From NCBI RefSeq assembly GCF_009796745.1, contig NZ_CP047024.1, positions 2,666,001-2,730,000 on the forward strand: a DNA stretch of 64,000 nt. Reading direction: 5' to 3'. The notes beneath the pieces were generated by a model, which worked only from the letters and a program-made list of their open reading frames with translations, had not been told where the DNA came from and searched no databases. Positions 20,507 to 28,663 of this stretch are shown here, one piece after another. Made by a program: the position numbers and the translations under genes. Origin of the DNA: Paraglaciecola sp. L1A13. GTDB taxonomy: Bacteria; Pseudomonadota; Gammaproteobacteria; Enterobacterales; Alteromonadaceae. Each line of letters begins with the position of its first letter. Position 1 is the first letter of the stretch.

Positions 20507-21418
20507 TTGCGGGGTATTTTAACACTTGTAGTAACTATCTTGGGACTCGGCGGTGCGTTATTCGCATACCGCTGGCTCTTGCCACCAATAGACATCAATT
20601 CCCAGACCCTATACGTTGCCCCCTCGCCTAATAACACCAGCGATAATGACATTCAGCAAAGCGATAAAATTGAGATAAGCGGGTTTCAAGAGGTGTCAAA
20701 AGCACACTGGTTTAATGAACTACTAAAGGATCGGCTGGACTCCTATATTGTTTCTTATCAAGAAGACGAGAAGGAAATGTGGCAAGCGTTTCGCACCCAA
20801 TGCAGCTTATTCGCTGATTGCCATGGCTTAACCGCCTTGCTCGTTAGATATATTGATTATAAAAAAGCGTTAATGGAGATAGATGGACCCTCACCTCGGG
20901 ATGTGAGCGCATTCGTTAGGCGCATGGATGATTTACACATCATACGTGAGCGATTCTTCACACCAGCAGAACATAACTTATTATTCGCCCAAGAAATCCA
21001 GTGGGATGAGGGAGCGTTACAACGTTTGGAAATTCAGTTGGACCCAACCCTAGATTTGGCCCAGAAACGCGATCTGCTCGAAGCACATATAGCCTCCTTG
21101 CCTGAATCGTCTAAATCGGCCCTTCAACCAACGTTTCAATTACATAAATTAATGAGACAGCGCCAACAAGGTGATGATAGTACCGAAAGTTATAACAACC
21201 TTGCTGCAGAGTTTGGTGAAGCGGCCGCGGAACGATTAATAACCTTGAAAATGCAACGTAGAAAATGGCAACAACGTGTGCTTGAGTTTGAAATGAAACG
21301 CAAGGATCTTAAACAGCAATATGAAAATGAGCAATTGAGTAATGAAGTACAAAAATTACAAAACCAATTATTCACGGCTAATGAAATTAGGCGTATTGCT
21401 GTTATTAGTGAGCAATAA
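20507..21418 (+). CDS. lifO: Lipase-specific foldase (lipase secretion chaperone)
   Basis: 303 residues. One N-terminal membrane anchor (GILTLVVTILGLGGALFAY) is followed by a mostly helical, charged periplasmic part ending in a long coiled coil (MQRRKWQQRVLEFEMKRKDL). This is the layout of Lif/LipB chaperones, which stay anchored in the inner membrane and fold the cognate lipase. It starts at a TTG 5 bases after the lipase stop. The family motif region (HWFNELLKDRLDSYIVS) is divergent from the usual FDYxLSAxGE, so the call leans on architecture and position. Confidence 0.78.
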   Translation: MRGILTLVVTILGLGGALFAYRWLLPPIDINSQTLYVAPSPNNTSDNDIQQSDKIEISGFQEVSKAHWFNELLKDRLDSYIVSYQEDEKEMWQAFRTQCSLFADCHGLTALLVRYIDYKKALMEIDGPSPRDVSAFVRRMDDLHIIRERFFTPAEHNLLFAQEIQWDEGALQRLEIQLDPTLDLAQKRDLLEAHIASLPESSKSALQPTFQLHKLMRQRQQGDDSTESYNNLAAEFGEAAAERLITLKMQRRKWQQRVLEFEMKRKDLKQQYENEQLSNEVQKLQNQLFTANEIRRIAVISEQ

Positions 21419-21434
21419 GCGCCATCATCAATCT

Positions 21435-21472
21435 AAAAAAATGGCCTTTGCAAGACTGCAAAGACCATTATT
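21435..21472. terminator. Bidirectional terminator between lifO and a PEP-CTERM gene
   Basis: Stem ATGGCCTTTGCA (21441-21452) and TGCAAAGACCAT (21457-21468) with one mismatched pair, preceded by seven A and followed by TTATTT. The two flanking genes converge on it. Confidence 0.8.
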
Positions 21473-21500
21473 TACGTTAACGTTTTAATTCTATTGCAAA

Positions 21501-22334
21501 CTAACTTTTTCTGCGGCGTGATACTGCTGCTAAACCTATTAAGCCTAATCCAAACAATGCGATGGTGGCGGGAGCACTAGCTTGAACAGGAACGCCTATC
21601 GACTGACCGTTGCCTTGTGAGGAATATAAACTATTATCAAAAATAGCACCCGCTGTCAGGCCAATATCCGACATCATACTGTTAAAATCCCATGCTGCCT
21701 GCACATCCGCTAACCCTAAGCCCGCAGTTGTGCGAATACTTAGCTCTGCTTCTGACTCACCGCCTAAAATAGTGCCGTCTAAAATAAAAGAGTCAAAGTC
21801 TAGTGCAGCAAACAACAGACCGTCTTGTGCTTCAGCAAAAAGTGCATGAGCACCTGAGCCTAATGTTGTATCCGTCACAACTGCGCTATCAAAATTTGGG
21901 ATTTCATCGATATAAATATTAAACCAAGCATTGCTTGTATCAAATAGAGGTGTGGAGCCAGCAAAGCTACTTACCATCAATCCACCAAATGCAAAGGTAA
22001 GTTCACAGGTACCACTATCACAGAACCCGCCAGGATCCCTACCATCATTAAAGCTGTAGAACTCACCCAAGCCAACAAGTTCAGTACCTACTGCGCCTGC
22101 TACCGCTGTATCAGATGTTATACGTTGATAATCATCTGCTGTATTAGCTGGTGTGCCATTGATGTCAGTAAACGTAGGCGTGGTAGTAAACCATTGTTGA
22201 AAGTTTACTTGATTAGACATGCCACCCGGTCCGAGATTAGTATCATCCCAAGAGATACCACCGGCTGAAACAACCGCCGCATTTACCCCCATACTGGATA
22301 GCGCTAAAATACCGCCAATTAGTAATTTTTTCAT
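21501..22334 (-). CDS. PEP-CTERM-type secreted protein
   Basis: 277 residues with an N-terminal signal peptide (MKKLLIGGILALSSMGVNA) and a C-terminal sorting signal: a short PxA-like motif (SAPATIALFGLGLIGLAAV) made of a hydrophobic helix followed by SRRRKS. This is the variant PEP-CTERM signal common in Alteromonadales, processed by exosortase. The body has acidic, Asn/Gly-rich beta-type sequence with no recognised catalytic motif, so the function is unknown; surface or exopolysaccharide-associated proteins are usual for the class. No exosortase is seen in this window. Confidence 0.8.
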   Translation of the reverse strand: MKKLLIGGILALSSMGVNAAVVSAGGISWDDTNLGPGGMSNQVNFQQWFTTTPTFTDINGTPANTADDYQRITSDTAVAGAVGTELVGLGEFYSFNDGRDPGGFCDSGTCELTFAFGGLMVSSFAGSTPLFDTSNAWFNIYIDEIPNFDSAVVTDTTLGSGAHALFAEAQDGLLFAALDFDSFILDGTILGGESEAELSIRTTAGLGLADVQAAWDFNSMMSDIGLTAGAIFDNSLYSSQGNGQSIGVPVQASAPATIALFGLGLIGLAAVSRRRKS

Positions 22335-22712
22335 TCGTATATTCCTTTAAATAGGGCCATAAAAAATTGAATAAACTACTGCTTAATGGATATTCATTTG
22401 AACAAATTATGTTTGCTCTAACAACGAAATGCATATCTTAAACCACTTATATATCCACCTGATTTAAAGAGAAAAAATTTACCCTATAAAAAATCGAAAA
22501 TGAATTATGTAAATAAAGCTGACATATTTTAGCGCAACAACACTGTAAGAATATTAAGGTCTACATACTAATTAAGCTTATGCGGCGAAAAAGATCTAAT
22601 TGAGGTATTTGTTCAACGTTATCTAATACTCCATTCATTCTTTTTTCGACAATTTGGGATATCATCAGTATCTACTCGTGATCACGGGTAAATACATCAA
22701 AAAGGAGTCTAT
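22335..22712. other. Divergent intergenic region
   Basis: 378 AT-rich bases between the PEP-CTERM gene and the 56-residue gene. Apart from the palindrome at 22673-22690 and the ribosome-binding site AAGGAG, no gene or strong signal is visible. Confidence 0.5.
22673..22690. promoter_or_regulatory. Operator-like palindrome before a small gene
   Basis: TACTCGTG-AT-CACGGGTA: 8-base arms with one mismatch around an AT centre, 22 bases before the ATG of the 56-residue gene. Confidence 0.5.
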
Positions 22713-22883
22713 ATGTCAGCAGTTACTGTAAATTTCACCCTTGAAAAAGAAACCAAAAATAGTGTGCGCTATAAAGAAGTGCCAGAAGAAGGAAAAGCGC
22801 CTGTGCTTGGTTCTATCTATGTACAAAAATGGTATGCGGGCTCGTCAAAGAATATCTCTTTAACGATTGAGAAAAAAGACTGA
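22713..22883 (+). CDS. Conserved-looking small protein, 56 residues
   Basis: An open frame with a strong AAGGAG ribosome-binding site 5 bases before ATG 22713, ending TGA 22881. The peptide starts MSAVTVNFTLEKETKNSVRY, contains GSIYVQKWY and ends SLTIEKKD. The alternating pattern suggests a small beta-sheet protein. It resembles short uncharacterised proteins with a VTVxFTLEKETKNxVRY start that I associate with several bacterial phyla, but I assign no function. It stands alone behind a palindromic site. Confidence 0.75.
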   Translation: MSAVTVNFTLEKETKNSVRYKEVPEEGKAPVLGSIYVQKWYAGSSKNISLTIEKKD

Positions 22884-22973
22884 GCGCCAGACAGCTGAAA
22901 TGGAGCATTTATACCTCACGCTTTCAATCTTCCTACGACAACTCAATATCCACTATAAAAATAGTACATGCGT

Positions 22974-24164
22974 TTAGCCTTCTCGCAGGCTGTGCATATC
23001 ATCAATAAAATGCATCAGCGCTCGTGATTCAATTTTCTTTATTTTGGTTTGCTGCGCAACACTTAACATATGGTACATACTGGCCGCGCCAAAATCCCCG
23101 AAGATGATATTGGCGTTGTCATTGAGCAGGGTGTTGTGAGCATATAAGTCCCCATGACACACTTGGTTAGCATGTAAATGCTCAAAGACCTGCTGCATTT
23201 GATTGATTATTTTGTCGATTTGCCCTGATGACAGCGTAAACCCTTCCTCGAACGTATCCCGAGTGCAGCTATCTAGCGAAGGGGGTAGCCCAAGATTACG
23301 GTAGTCATGGGGAATTAATTCCATAATCAAAGCTAAATAATCTACCTCAGTGACCTGAGCAAGAGGCCGAACCAAATTCTTATGGCCACCAACTTTAAGG
23401 CAAACTTGTAATTCATCTTTTGGATAGCCATCACTGGTTACCTGCCCTTTAAATACTTTAACGGCCACCTGTGCTGGAAAGTCATAAATTTGTTCGTGCC
23501 ATGTGGCCTTTGAAATGACGCCTGATGCGCCCTGACCTAATACTTGATGTAAGGCATAACTTGAAGATTTAACATGAGGTACCGATTCAATATGCACATC
23601 GGCATGCGAAAAAGGGTTCCCCGCAAACGCGAACCAAGCCAATTTTGGTAGGTTCAATAATTGCTCGGGGCACTCACTCAAATCGTTAGCAGAAATGCGC
23701 AGCAATTCTAGATTGTGTAGTTGATGCATGTTTTCAGGCAGACTTGTTAACTTATTCCCCGCTAGCGCGAGTTTTTGCAATCGAGGACGCTCGCCTAAGG
23801 TGTTTGGCAACACCTCTATTTGATTATCCGTTAAAATTAACCAACGCAGCTTGATGGGTAATGCGAGCTCAGGCACCTGCTTAATTTTATTGGCCTTAAA
23901 CCCTACCATTTCCAAATTTTCGCATTGCCCCAACACTTCTGGCAAAATCTCAAATTGATTGTTAGAAGCGAAGATTATTTTAAGCTTAGTTAATTGCGTC
24001 AGCTCGATAGGTAACGAACGTAAGGCATTGCCTGACAGGTCGAGCACCTCAAGGCTATCCGATAACGTTAAAATCTCAATAGGAAATTCGGTAAGACCTT
24101 CAGATAAGCAGAGTCGAGTTATACCAACAAGCTCGCCATTTTTAAGCTGATTTAGGGTGTGCAA
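22974..24164 (-). CDS. Leucine-rich-repeat protein with C-terminal protein kinase domain
   Basis: 396 residues. Residues about 15-185 hold seven or more leucine-rich repeats (for example LEVLDLSGNALRSLP and LQKLALAGNKLTSLP). Residues about 203-396 form a eukaryotic-like kinase: glycine loop LGQGASG (209-215), VAVK with Lys236, catalytic loop HGDLYAHN (His337, Asp339, Asn344) and DFG at 357-359. All key catalytic residues are present. There is no signal peptide or membrane segment, so it is cytoplasmic. The LRRs probably select a partner that the kinase acts on. Substrate unknown; no phosphatase neighbour. Confidence 0.85.
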   Translation of the reverse strand: MHTLNQLKNGELVGITRLCLSEGLTEFPIEILTLSDSLEVLDLSGNALRSLPIELTQLTKLKIIFASNNQFEILPEVLGQCENLEMVGFKANKIKQVPELALPIKLRWLILTDNQIEVLPNTLGERPRLQKLALAGNKLTSLPENMHQLHNLELLRISANDLSECPEQLLNLPKLAWFAFAGNPFSHADVHIESVPHVKSSSYALHQVLGQGASGVISKATWHEQIYDFPAQVAVKVFKGQVTSDGYPKDELQVCLKVGGHKNLVRPLAQVTEVDYLALIMELIPHDYRNLGLPPSLDSCTRDTFEEGFTLSSGQIDKIINQMQQVFEHLHANQVCHGDLYAHNTLLNDNANIIFGDFGAASMYHMLSVAQQTKIKKIESRALMHFIDDMHSLREG

Positions 24165-24440
24165 AATAGAAAATCCGATTTAGAAAGTTAAGAAATGTGA
24201 CGCAGTAGAGCCATAGAAAACGCGATAGCCTACTTAAAAAGGGCAAAAAAAGATAGCTCACCGAATTCGAAATGCATCAATTTTAGTCGCTCACACCGAG
24301 TGTTAGGGCCAACGATTGAGCTTAATATGGACAAGTAAGGTAAAACCAAAAAACCACCATCGCTACGAGTATAGGAAGCATAATAAGTATCCTAAATTCT
24401 ATACCCAGAGACCGCGTAATGAGGGATGAGGGATGAGCCA

Positions 24441-24791
24441 TTAAACATCAAGTTTTTCTAAATACTCTTTTAAGACATGGGCATGACTATGTTTTTTGTC
24501 TTTTGCACCATATAGTAGGATGAGATTTTTCTGACTCACTTCTTCTAGGTGTTCTTTCGCCTCTTTTTTATTTTCGCTCAGTTCACTCAGATATTTTTTC
24601 CTAAATTCGCCCCATTTTTCCGGATCATGATCAAACCACTTTCGCAGATCGTTACTTGGAGCTAAGTCCTTCCAATGACCGTCAAGGCTAGCTTTATCTT
24701 TTGAAATGCCACGCGGCCACAAACGATCCACAAGGGCATGGTATCCCTGCGGCAGATCATCATCATAAATACGGTGAATACTAATATTCAT
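24441..24791 (-). CDS. DUF488 (YeaO-like) family protein
   Basis: 116 residues with the family marks YHALVDRLWPRGISKDKA, LRKWFDHDPEKWGEF and LILLYGAKDKKHSHA(H). Small cytoplasmic protein of unknown biochemical role, found widely in bacteria. AAGGAAGAG precedes the ATG. It is the first ordinary chromosomal gene beyond the low-coordinate end of the attC array. Confidence 0.85.
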   Translation of the reverse strand: MNISIHRIYDDDLPQGYHALVDRLWPRGISKDKASLDGHWKDLAPSNDLRKWFDHDPEKWGEFRKKYLSELSENKKEAKEHLEEVSQKNLILLYGAKDKKHSHAHVLKEYLEKLDV

Positions 24792-24838
24792 TTCTCTTCC
24801 TTTTTTTCGCCGCCATTAGTCAATAACAACACTATGAA

Positions 24839-24866
24839 ATTTAACGCTTCAAGGCGTTTGTTAGGC
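24839..24866 (-). other. Short terminal attC-like site
   Basis: On the minus strand GCCTAAC, AAACGC, a 6-base gap, GCGTT and AAT: cores GCCTAAC and GTTAAAT with inner AACGC/GCGTT repeats, only 28 bp. It looks like an attC that has lost its central arm, and it marks the array end. Its core supplies the TAA stop of the adjacent gene. Confidence 0.5.
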
Positions 24867-25298
24867 ACGCGGTCTACCACATACGATTTTTTCATATTTC
24901 ATGCTTTGCCCAAATTTTTTGATGAATTCAATATTGCCCACGCAATGTTCCGCTGGGATAACCTCGATAATACCTAGATTTGTTCCAATCCATTTTTCCT
25001 CGTCATAAAAGTAATAAAACTCCCATACCACGCCGCTCGGTAAATTCTGATAAGAGACATAGCACACCACCGAATCAAACATCTCAGAATCATGATTTTG
25101 GTCGCACTCACTCCGAGTTATAGAACCATTCTCTATAGTGACGCCTTTAAATAATTCTACCTTATCAGATGAATAGTATTTACTCAGTGCCTTCATCGTG
25201 TTTTCGGCGCTAAGCATCGAAGACGTAATATCAACGACACTTAGACTTGCCGCGACATTGCTAGATAAGATAATTAAAAAGACATAACGAAACTTCAT
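24861..25298 (-). CDS. Cassette protein, secreted, unknown function
   Basis: 145 residues with a signal peptide (MKFRYVFLIILSSNVAA). The mature part has four Cys (in SECDQNHD, VVCYVSY, EHCVGN and IVCGRP), which could make two disulfides in the periplasm. I do not recognise the family. It lies 15 bases after the preceding gene with no attC between, so it shares a cassette with the two upstream genes. Its TAA stop is inside the attC-like core. Confidence 0.7.
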   Translation of the reverse strand: MKFRYVFLIILSSNVAASLSVVDITSSMLSAENTMKALSKYYSSDKVELFKGVTIENGSITRSECDQNHDSEMFDSVVCYVSYQNLPSGVVWEFYYFYDEEKWIGTNLGIIEVIPAEHCVGNIEFIKKFGQSMKYEKIVCGRPRA

Positions 25299-25313
25299 AG
25301 TGTGCCTACCGCC

Positions 25314-25784
25314 CTAATCATCCTCACCGTTGTTTGGCGTTGCATGAATTTGCTTGTTATATTTTCTTGCTAAAATTGCACCAGAAAGCGTAAGTAAAAA
25401 GTAATATGTTGCTTCAAGTGCACTTGTAACGAAAAAACTTGTAATACTAACTACTAATGTCACTGACACTATCGCTAGTGAAGTTACATGAATAGTCCAC
25501 AGTCCGAAAAAAGTGATGGCTGCCATAATGATACCCAACAATAACTTATAGCCAATACTCTCCTGCATCTTACCTTTTCGCTCACTCGAGTTTAGATATG
25601 TCTTTTGGAGCTTATCTAAGTTCGTCAAGTCAGCTTCAGTTAAATAGCCCTTTTCATTTACCTTTTGATATTGATGTTTATATTTCAATTCAATGTTTGA
25701 TGGTTGTGAATTACTTATTTCCCTAGAAAATACTGAGAGTAGAAAAAGTAAGGTACAAACGACTACGAGCTTCAAATTATTCAT
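25314..25784 (-). CDS. Cassette membrane protein, unknown function
   Basis: 156 residues. One hydrophobic N-terminal helix or signal (LKLVVVCTLLFLLSVF), a charged stretch of about 55 residues, then two to three membrane helices (LLLGIIMAAITFFGLWTIHV onwards to LLTLSGAILA) and a polar tail. No known domain recognised. It sits between the LprI-like gene and a secreted protein in one cassette of three genes. Confidence 0.65.
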   Translation of the reverse strand: MNNLKLVVVCTLLFLLSVFSREISNSQPSNIELKYKHQYQKVNEKGYLTEADLTNLDKLQKTYLNSSERKGKMQESIGYKLLLGIIMAAITFFGLWTIHVTSLAIVSVTLVVSITSFFVTSALEATYYFLLTLSGAILARKYNKQIHATPNNGEDD

Positions 25785-25807
25785 CGGGAAACATAACTAA
25801 TTGGCAA

Positions 25808-26218
25808 CTATTTTGGCTCAGGTAATACTGGTGGCGTACTATCCATATAAGTTAAGAAGTTTGACCAAATCTCATGAGTTCTCTGTTTCGTTAACTTCGT
25901 TTTGCAAGAAATAGCCATGACACCTCGGATAGACCCACCCCGCCACTGCGTGTAAACAGAATCGCAATGAGATGACATATAACTTTGCCAATCCTTTTGA
26001 GCTACTTTTATTGATTTTATCAATTCTGGGTCATCAGCATTATGAGAAAAGCTTGCTTCCAAATACTTAGTTAGCTCCCCTTCTGTGGATTCTAATTTGA
26101 TAAATGCACATTGATTAATCTGTAGTGTATTCATAGCATTATCACAATCGAGAGTCTTATCCGCCGCTGAAACTGCAAACGAGAAACTAACCATAGCTAA
26201 TACAATATACTTTCTCAT
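25808..26218 (-). CDS. Lysozyme inhibitor LprI-like (DUF1311) protein
   Basis: 136 residues with a signal peptide (MRKYIVLAMVSFSFAVSAA). The mature part fits LprI N-terminal/DUF1311 proteins: an early Cys pair (LDCDNAMNTLQINQCAF), AQKDWQSYMSSHCD, GGSIRGVMAISC and a final LTKQRTHEI. The four Cys probably form disulfides in the periplasm. Some family members inhibit lysozyme; whether this one does is unknown. I prefer the second of two adjacent ATGs because GAGGA is then 5 bases away. First gene of the three-gene cassette. Confidence 0.78.
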   Translation of the reverse strand: MRKYIVLAMVSFSFAVSAADKTLDCDNAMNTLQINQCAFIKLESTEGELTKYLEASFSHNADDPELIKSIKVAQKDWQSYMSSHCDSVYTQWRGGSIRGVMAISCKTKLTKQRTHEIWSNFLTYMDSTPPVLPEPK

Positions 26219-26234
26219 CATTTTCCTCTTGAGT

Positions 26235-26334
26235 GCTTAACGCCCGCCTAACAGGCGTAAAATGCTTGGCTAAAATAAGGAACAAAGTGACGCAGCCAAG
26301 CTTTTTACGTCCTTTGTTGAGGCGTTTGTTAGGC
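26235..26334 (-). other. attC site (100 bp)
   Basis: Outer cores GCCTAAC (minus strand 26334-26328) and GTTAAGC (26241-26235). Inner arms GGACGTAAAAAGCTTGGCT and its near-complement AGCCAAGCATTTTACGCC pair well. Full attC layout with L boxes AAACGCC and GGGCG. The most complete site of the array. Confidence 0.85.
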
Positions 26335-26964
26335 AAACTTTTTTGCGACAATGCTCTTTGTTTTAGCACTTTGAATTAAATCTAAAAACTCCAATTTATT
26401 TAACTCTTCGTTAAACCATAATATTTTAACACCATAATTTCCGCGATCACTTAATAACAATTTATCAAAAAGTTCATCTGATCGGTTCTTGTCTTCAAGT
26501 TCTGCTTGTAAAGTCGAAAATTCTAAAATAGATTTTTCAAAATATTCAGCGCTACAGTTTTTAGGAAACATCAGTTTCAAAGAGATGTTACGATCATCTT
26601 TATTCAAAGTGTGCATTATAGAAAAGTGCATCGTAAAAATAGTTTCTTTTACTACACCATTCATAGTTACAATTTGAAATTCATTTTCAGGATTTATTGC
26701 TTTGTTATACAATTTATTTTTCAAAAATGACTTAAACATTTCGTAATGATCTTCTGCTGCCTTTTTCAAAAAAGTCTCGTAGTAAGGCTTAAGAATAATC
26801 AAAGAAAAACCTGTTGGAATAATCCAGTCTAAAGATGCGTATGGACCTTTTCTTGAATGCTCTTCAATTTCTAGTTCAATGTTTAGTTCATTTAGTGAAT
26901 ATTGAATATCTGAAAGGCTTTCAGCACCAAAATGTTTATCTATTGAAATTTTTAAATGTGACAA
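26329..26964 (-). CDS. Cassette protein of unknown function
   Basis: 211 residues, no signal peptide or membrane helix, AT-rich codons compared with the flanks. It starts with TTG 26964; AAGGA lies 7 bases before it, which supports that start. It contains an amphipathic segment (PTGFSLIILKPYYETFLKKA) and a charged C-terminal half (LEDKNRSDELFDKLLLSDRG). No catalytic motif or family recognised. Its TAA is made by the attC core GCCTAAC. Confidence 0.7.
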   Translation of the reverse strand: MSHLKISIDKHFGAESLSDIQYSLNELNIELEIEEHSRKGPYASLDWIIPTGFSLIILKPYYETFLKKAAEDHYEMFKSFLKNKLYNKAINPENEFQIVTMNGVVKETIFTMHFSIMHTLNKDDRNISLKLMFPKNCSAEYFEKSILEFSTLQAELEDKNRSDELFDKLLLSDRGNYGVKILWFNEELNKLEFLDLIQSAKTKSIVAKKFA

Positions 26965-26987
26965 AGTGCTGTCCTTTTTCTATGTTT

Positions 26988-27033
26988 GCCTAACGCCTAA
27001 TTAGCTTTCAATTTACAATATTTAGTTACCTTA
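26988..27033 (-). other. Degenerate attC (one recognisable end)
   Basis: On the minus strand the site ends in TTAGGCG-TTAGGC, a good R'/L' end (core GTTAGGC at 26994-26988), but no matching R'' core is found in the 46 bases after the upstream stop codon. Probably a shortened site. Confidence 0.5.
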
Positions 27034-27750
27034 ACTATTGTAGGTTGATATAAAAGCAATTGTATTGCCAACACTATGTGCAATTATAGTAGGCCATAGG
27101 TTGCGTCCACAACGATAGTAAGCCGTTCCCCATATTAAGGCTAAAACACCAGCACCCACTATCCCTCGAGCTCCTTGCCAAAAATGAGCTAAACCAAAAA
27201 TCAGTGAAGATACAACAATTGCCAGTATCCAACTTTTAGTTGTACCACCAAACTTTTTCGCAAGAAAATTCATAATGAATCCTCTAAAAAGTAACTCTTC
27301 ACCAATAACGGCTAACCACATTAAAGGAGTAAGTAAGAGTAACAAAGGTAAATTTCCTACCAATACACTTTTTCTAGAAGATGAGTCCGTCACTGTCCCG
27401 ACAATAAGATCGAAAGACTCCATGACGATAGAGCCACTAACAAGTCCAATCAGTATAATGATTAATGCCCAAAGAGATGCGAACAATAATGATCTAAATT
27501 TAGTACTGCCAAATGTGGGCCACGACAACCCAAGTTCTCCAAGGTAATTACCATTACTTTTATATATAAAAATTAAAGAGATTGTCAAAAAGAAATAGGG
27601 AATACTTCCACCTAACACAGGTAGAAAATCAAAAATATGACCAAAGTTTTTTGATTCACGTATATAAATTAAAACTGCAAACACGCAAAAGGTAATAATG
27701 TAGAGGTAATTAGTTTTTTTGCTAGATATTTTGTCAACTAAATTTTCCAT
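27031..27750 (-). CDS. CPBP-family intramembrane metalloprotease (cassette gene)
   Basis: 239 residues with about seven membrane helices. All CPBP/Abi motifs are present: GEELLFRG (Glu151, Glu152, Arg156), FGLAHF (His189) and the late His225 in IIAHSVGNT. These make a type II CAAX-prenyl-endopeptidase-like membrane protease. In bacteria such proteins are linked to bacteriocin self-immunity or peptide processing; the substrate here is unknown. AAGGGA precedes the ATG. As a lone gene in an attC-bounded cassette it may give a stand-alone protective trait (inference). Confidence 0.85.
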   Translation of the reverse strand: MENLVDKISSKKTNYLYIITFCVFAVLIYIRESKNFGHIFDFLPVLGGSIPYFFLTISLIFIYKSNGNYLGELGLSWPTFGSTKFRSLLFASLWALIIILIGLVSGSIVMESFDLIVGTVTDSSSRKSVLVGNLPLLLLLTPLMWLAVIGEELLFRGFIMNFLAKKFGGTTKSWILAIVVSSLIFGLAHFWQGARGIVGAGVLALIWGTAYYRCGRNLWPTIIAHSVGNTIAFISTYNS

Positions 27751-27793
27751 TTTAAATCCCTTTAAATAATCTTACGCCCAAGCCCGCATTGAA

Positions 27794-27893
27794 AGCTAAC
27801 GCCCAGCTAATAAGTGAACCAAAGCGGGCGGGCGATTTGCTCCGCAAATGGCATGACGGATTTGGTGAATCTTAATTTAGCGTCTTGTTATGT
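27794..27893 (-). other. attC site (about 100 bp)
   Basis: Ends ACATAAC (minus 27893-27887) and GTTAGCT (27800-27794), with L-type boxes GACGC and GGGCG. Imperfect arms share GCTAA, TAAG and CACCAAA blocks, around a central ATTTGC/GCAAAT hairpin. Cores deviate slightly from the consensus. Confidence 0.7.
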
Positions 27894-28577
27894 TGCATTA
27901 ACACAAGGGTAACCAATTTCTGCAATGTCTTTTACTAGCTGCTTTAATGATACTTCTGGGTTTACTTCTTTAACCAATTCATCTGTTAAAGGTAAATGAT
28001 TATATAACTTTGTAATAGTCACAACATCCAAATCCACTTCATAGTACTCTTGCGCAAATACCTTATATGTTTCTGGGTTGCAGTCGAAGATTTCTAAAAG
28101 ATATTCTGAACCATCGGGATCTTCATCATCTGCAAATTCGAAATCACCTTTAGCCCAAAATTTTGCTGAGTGAAGTTTCCAAATACAAAATGAAATATTA
28201 TCCATAGAAAAAGCTGGCTCTTTAGAGGCTGCTATGAATTCAGGTGGCAATCCTTTTAATAAGTCTGGCCATGGTAATTGACCATCCGTACTCCAAGAGG
28301 ACATTGCAGATTCATGATCAAAACCTTTAACAAAACAACCAGCTTGATTGAATAGTACAGAGAAGTCATCACCGCAACCGTTTCTCATCGTACCCATTTG
28401 TTCATTTTCATCCCATTTTGAGTTGAACGAATAAAATCGTTCATCCCATTCAGGGGACATAATTGCATCTAGCATTGCGAGTGATTGGAGTAGCTTTTTT
28501 AACTCCAAGATTTCTGGCATAGAGTTTAAATTTTTAGTTGATATAGCATCCAATGCTGGAAACTCCTTTTGCAACAT
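27888..28577 (-). CDS. Cassette protein of unknown function
   Basis: 229 residues from ATG 28577. Acidic, soluble, with Trp-rich pieces (MSPEWDERFYSF, SMDNISFCIWKLHSAKFW) and a C-terminal part EVDLDVVTITKLYNHLPLTD. No domain recognised. The chosen ATG is inside the upstream attC core (GTTATGT); the frame stays open further upstream, but only through the attC itself. A TTG nine codons later has AAGGAG before it and is an alternative start. The TAA stop lies in the next attC core (ACATAAC). Confidence 0.7.
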   Translation of the reverse strand: MLQKEFPALDAISTKNLNSMPEILELKKLLQSLAMLDAIMSPEWDERFYSFNSKWDENEQMGTMRNGCGDDFSVLFNQAGCFVKGFDHESAMSSWSTDGQLPWPDLLKGLPPEFIAASKEPAFSMDNISFCIWKLHSAKFWAKGDFEFADDEDPDGSEYLLEIFDCNPETYKVFAQEYYEVDLDVVTITKLYNHLPLTDELVKEVNPEVSLKQLVKDIAEIGYPCVNAT

Positions 28578-28663
28578 AACGCTTACAATAACGGGAAAAG
28601 CTAAGCGATAGCGAGGCTTTTTCCCAATGAGCGAAGCGAATGTTGTTGATTGTTTTGTTAGGC
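28574..28663 (-). other. attC site (90 bp)
   Basis: Ends GCCTAAC (minus 28663-28657) and GTTATGT (28580-28574). Arms GGGAAAAAGC and GCTTTTCCC pair around a central region. It supplies the stop of the gene before it and the start codon of the gene after it. Confidence 0.75.
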
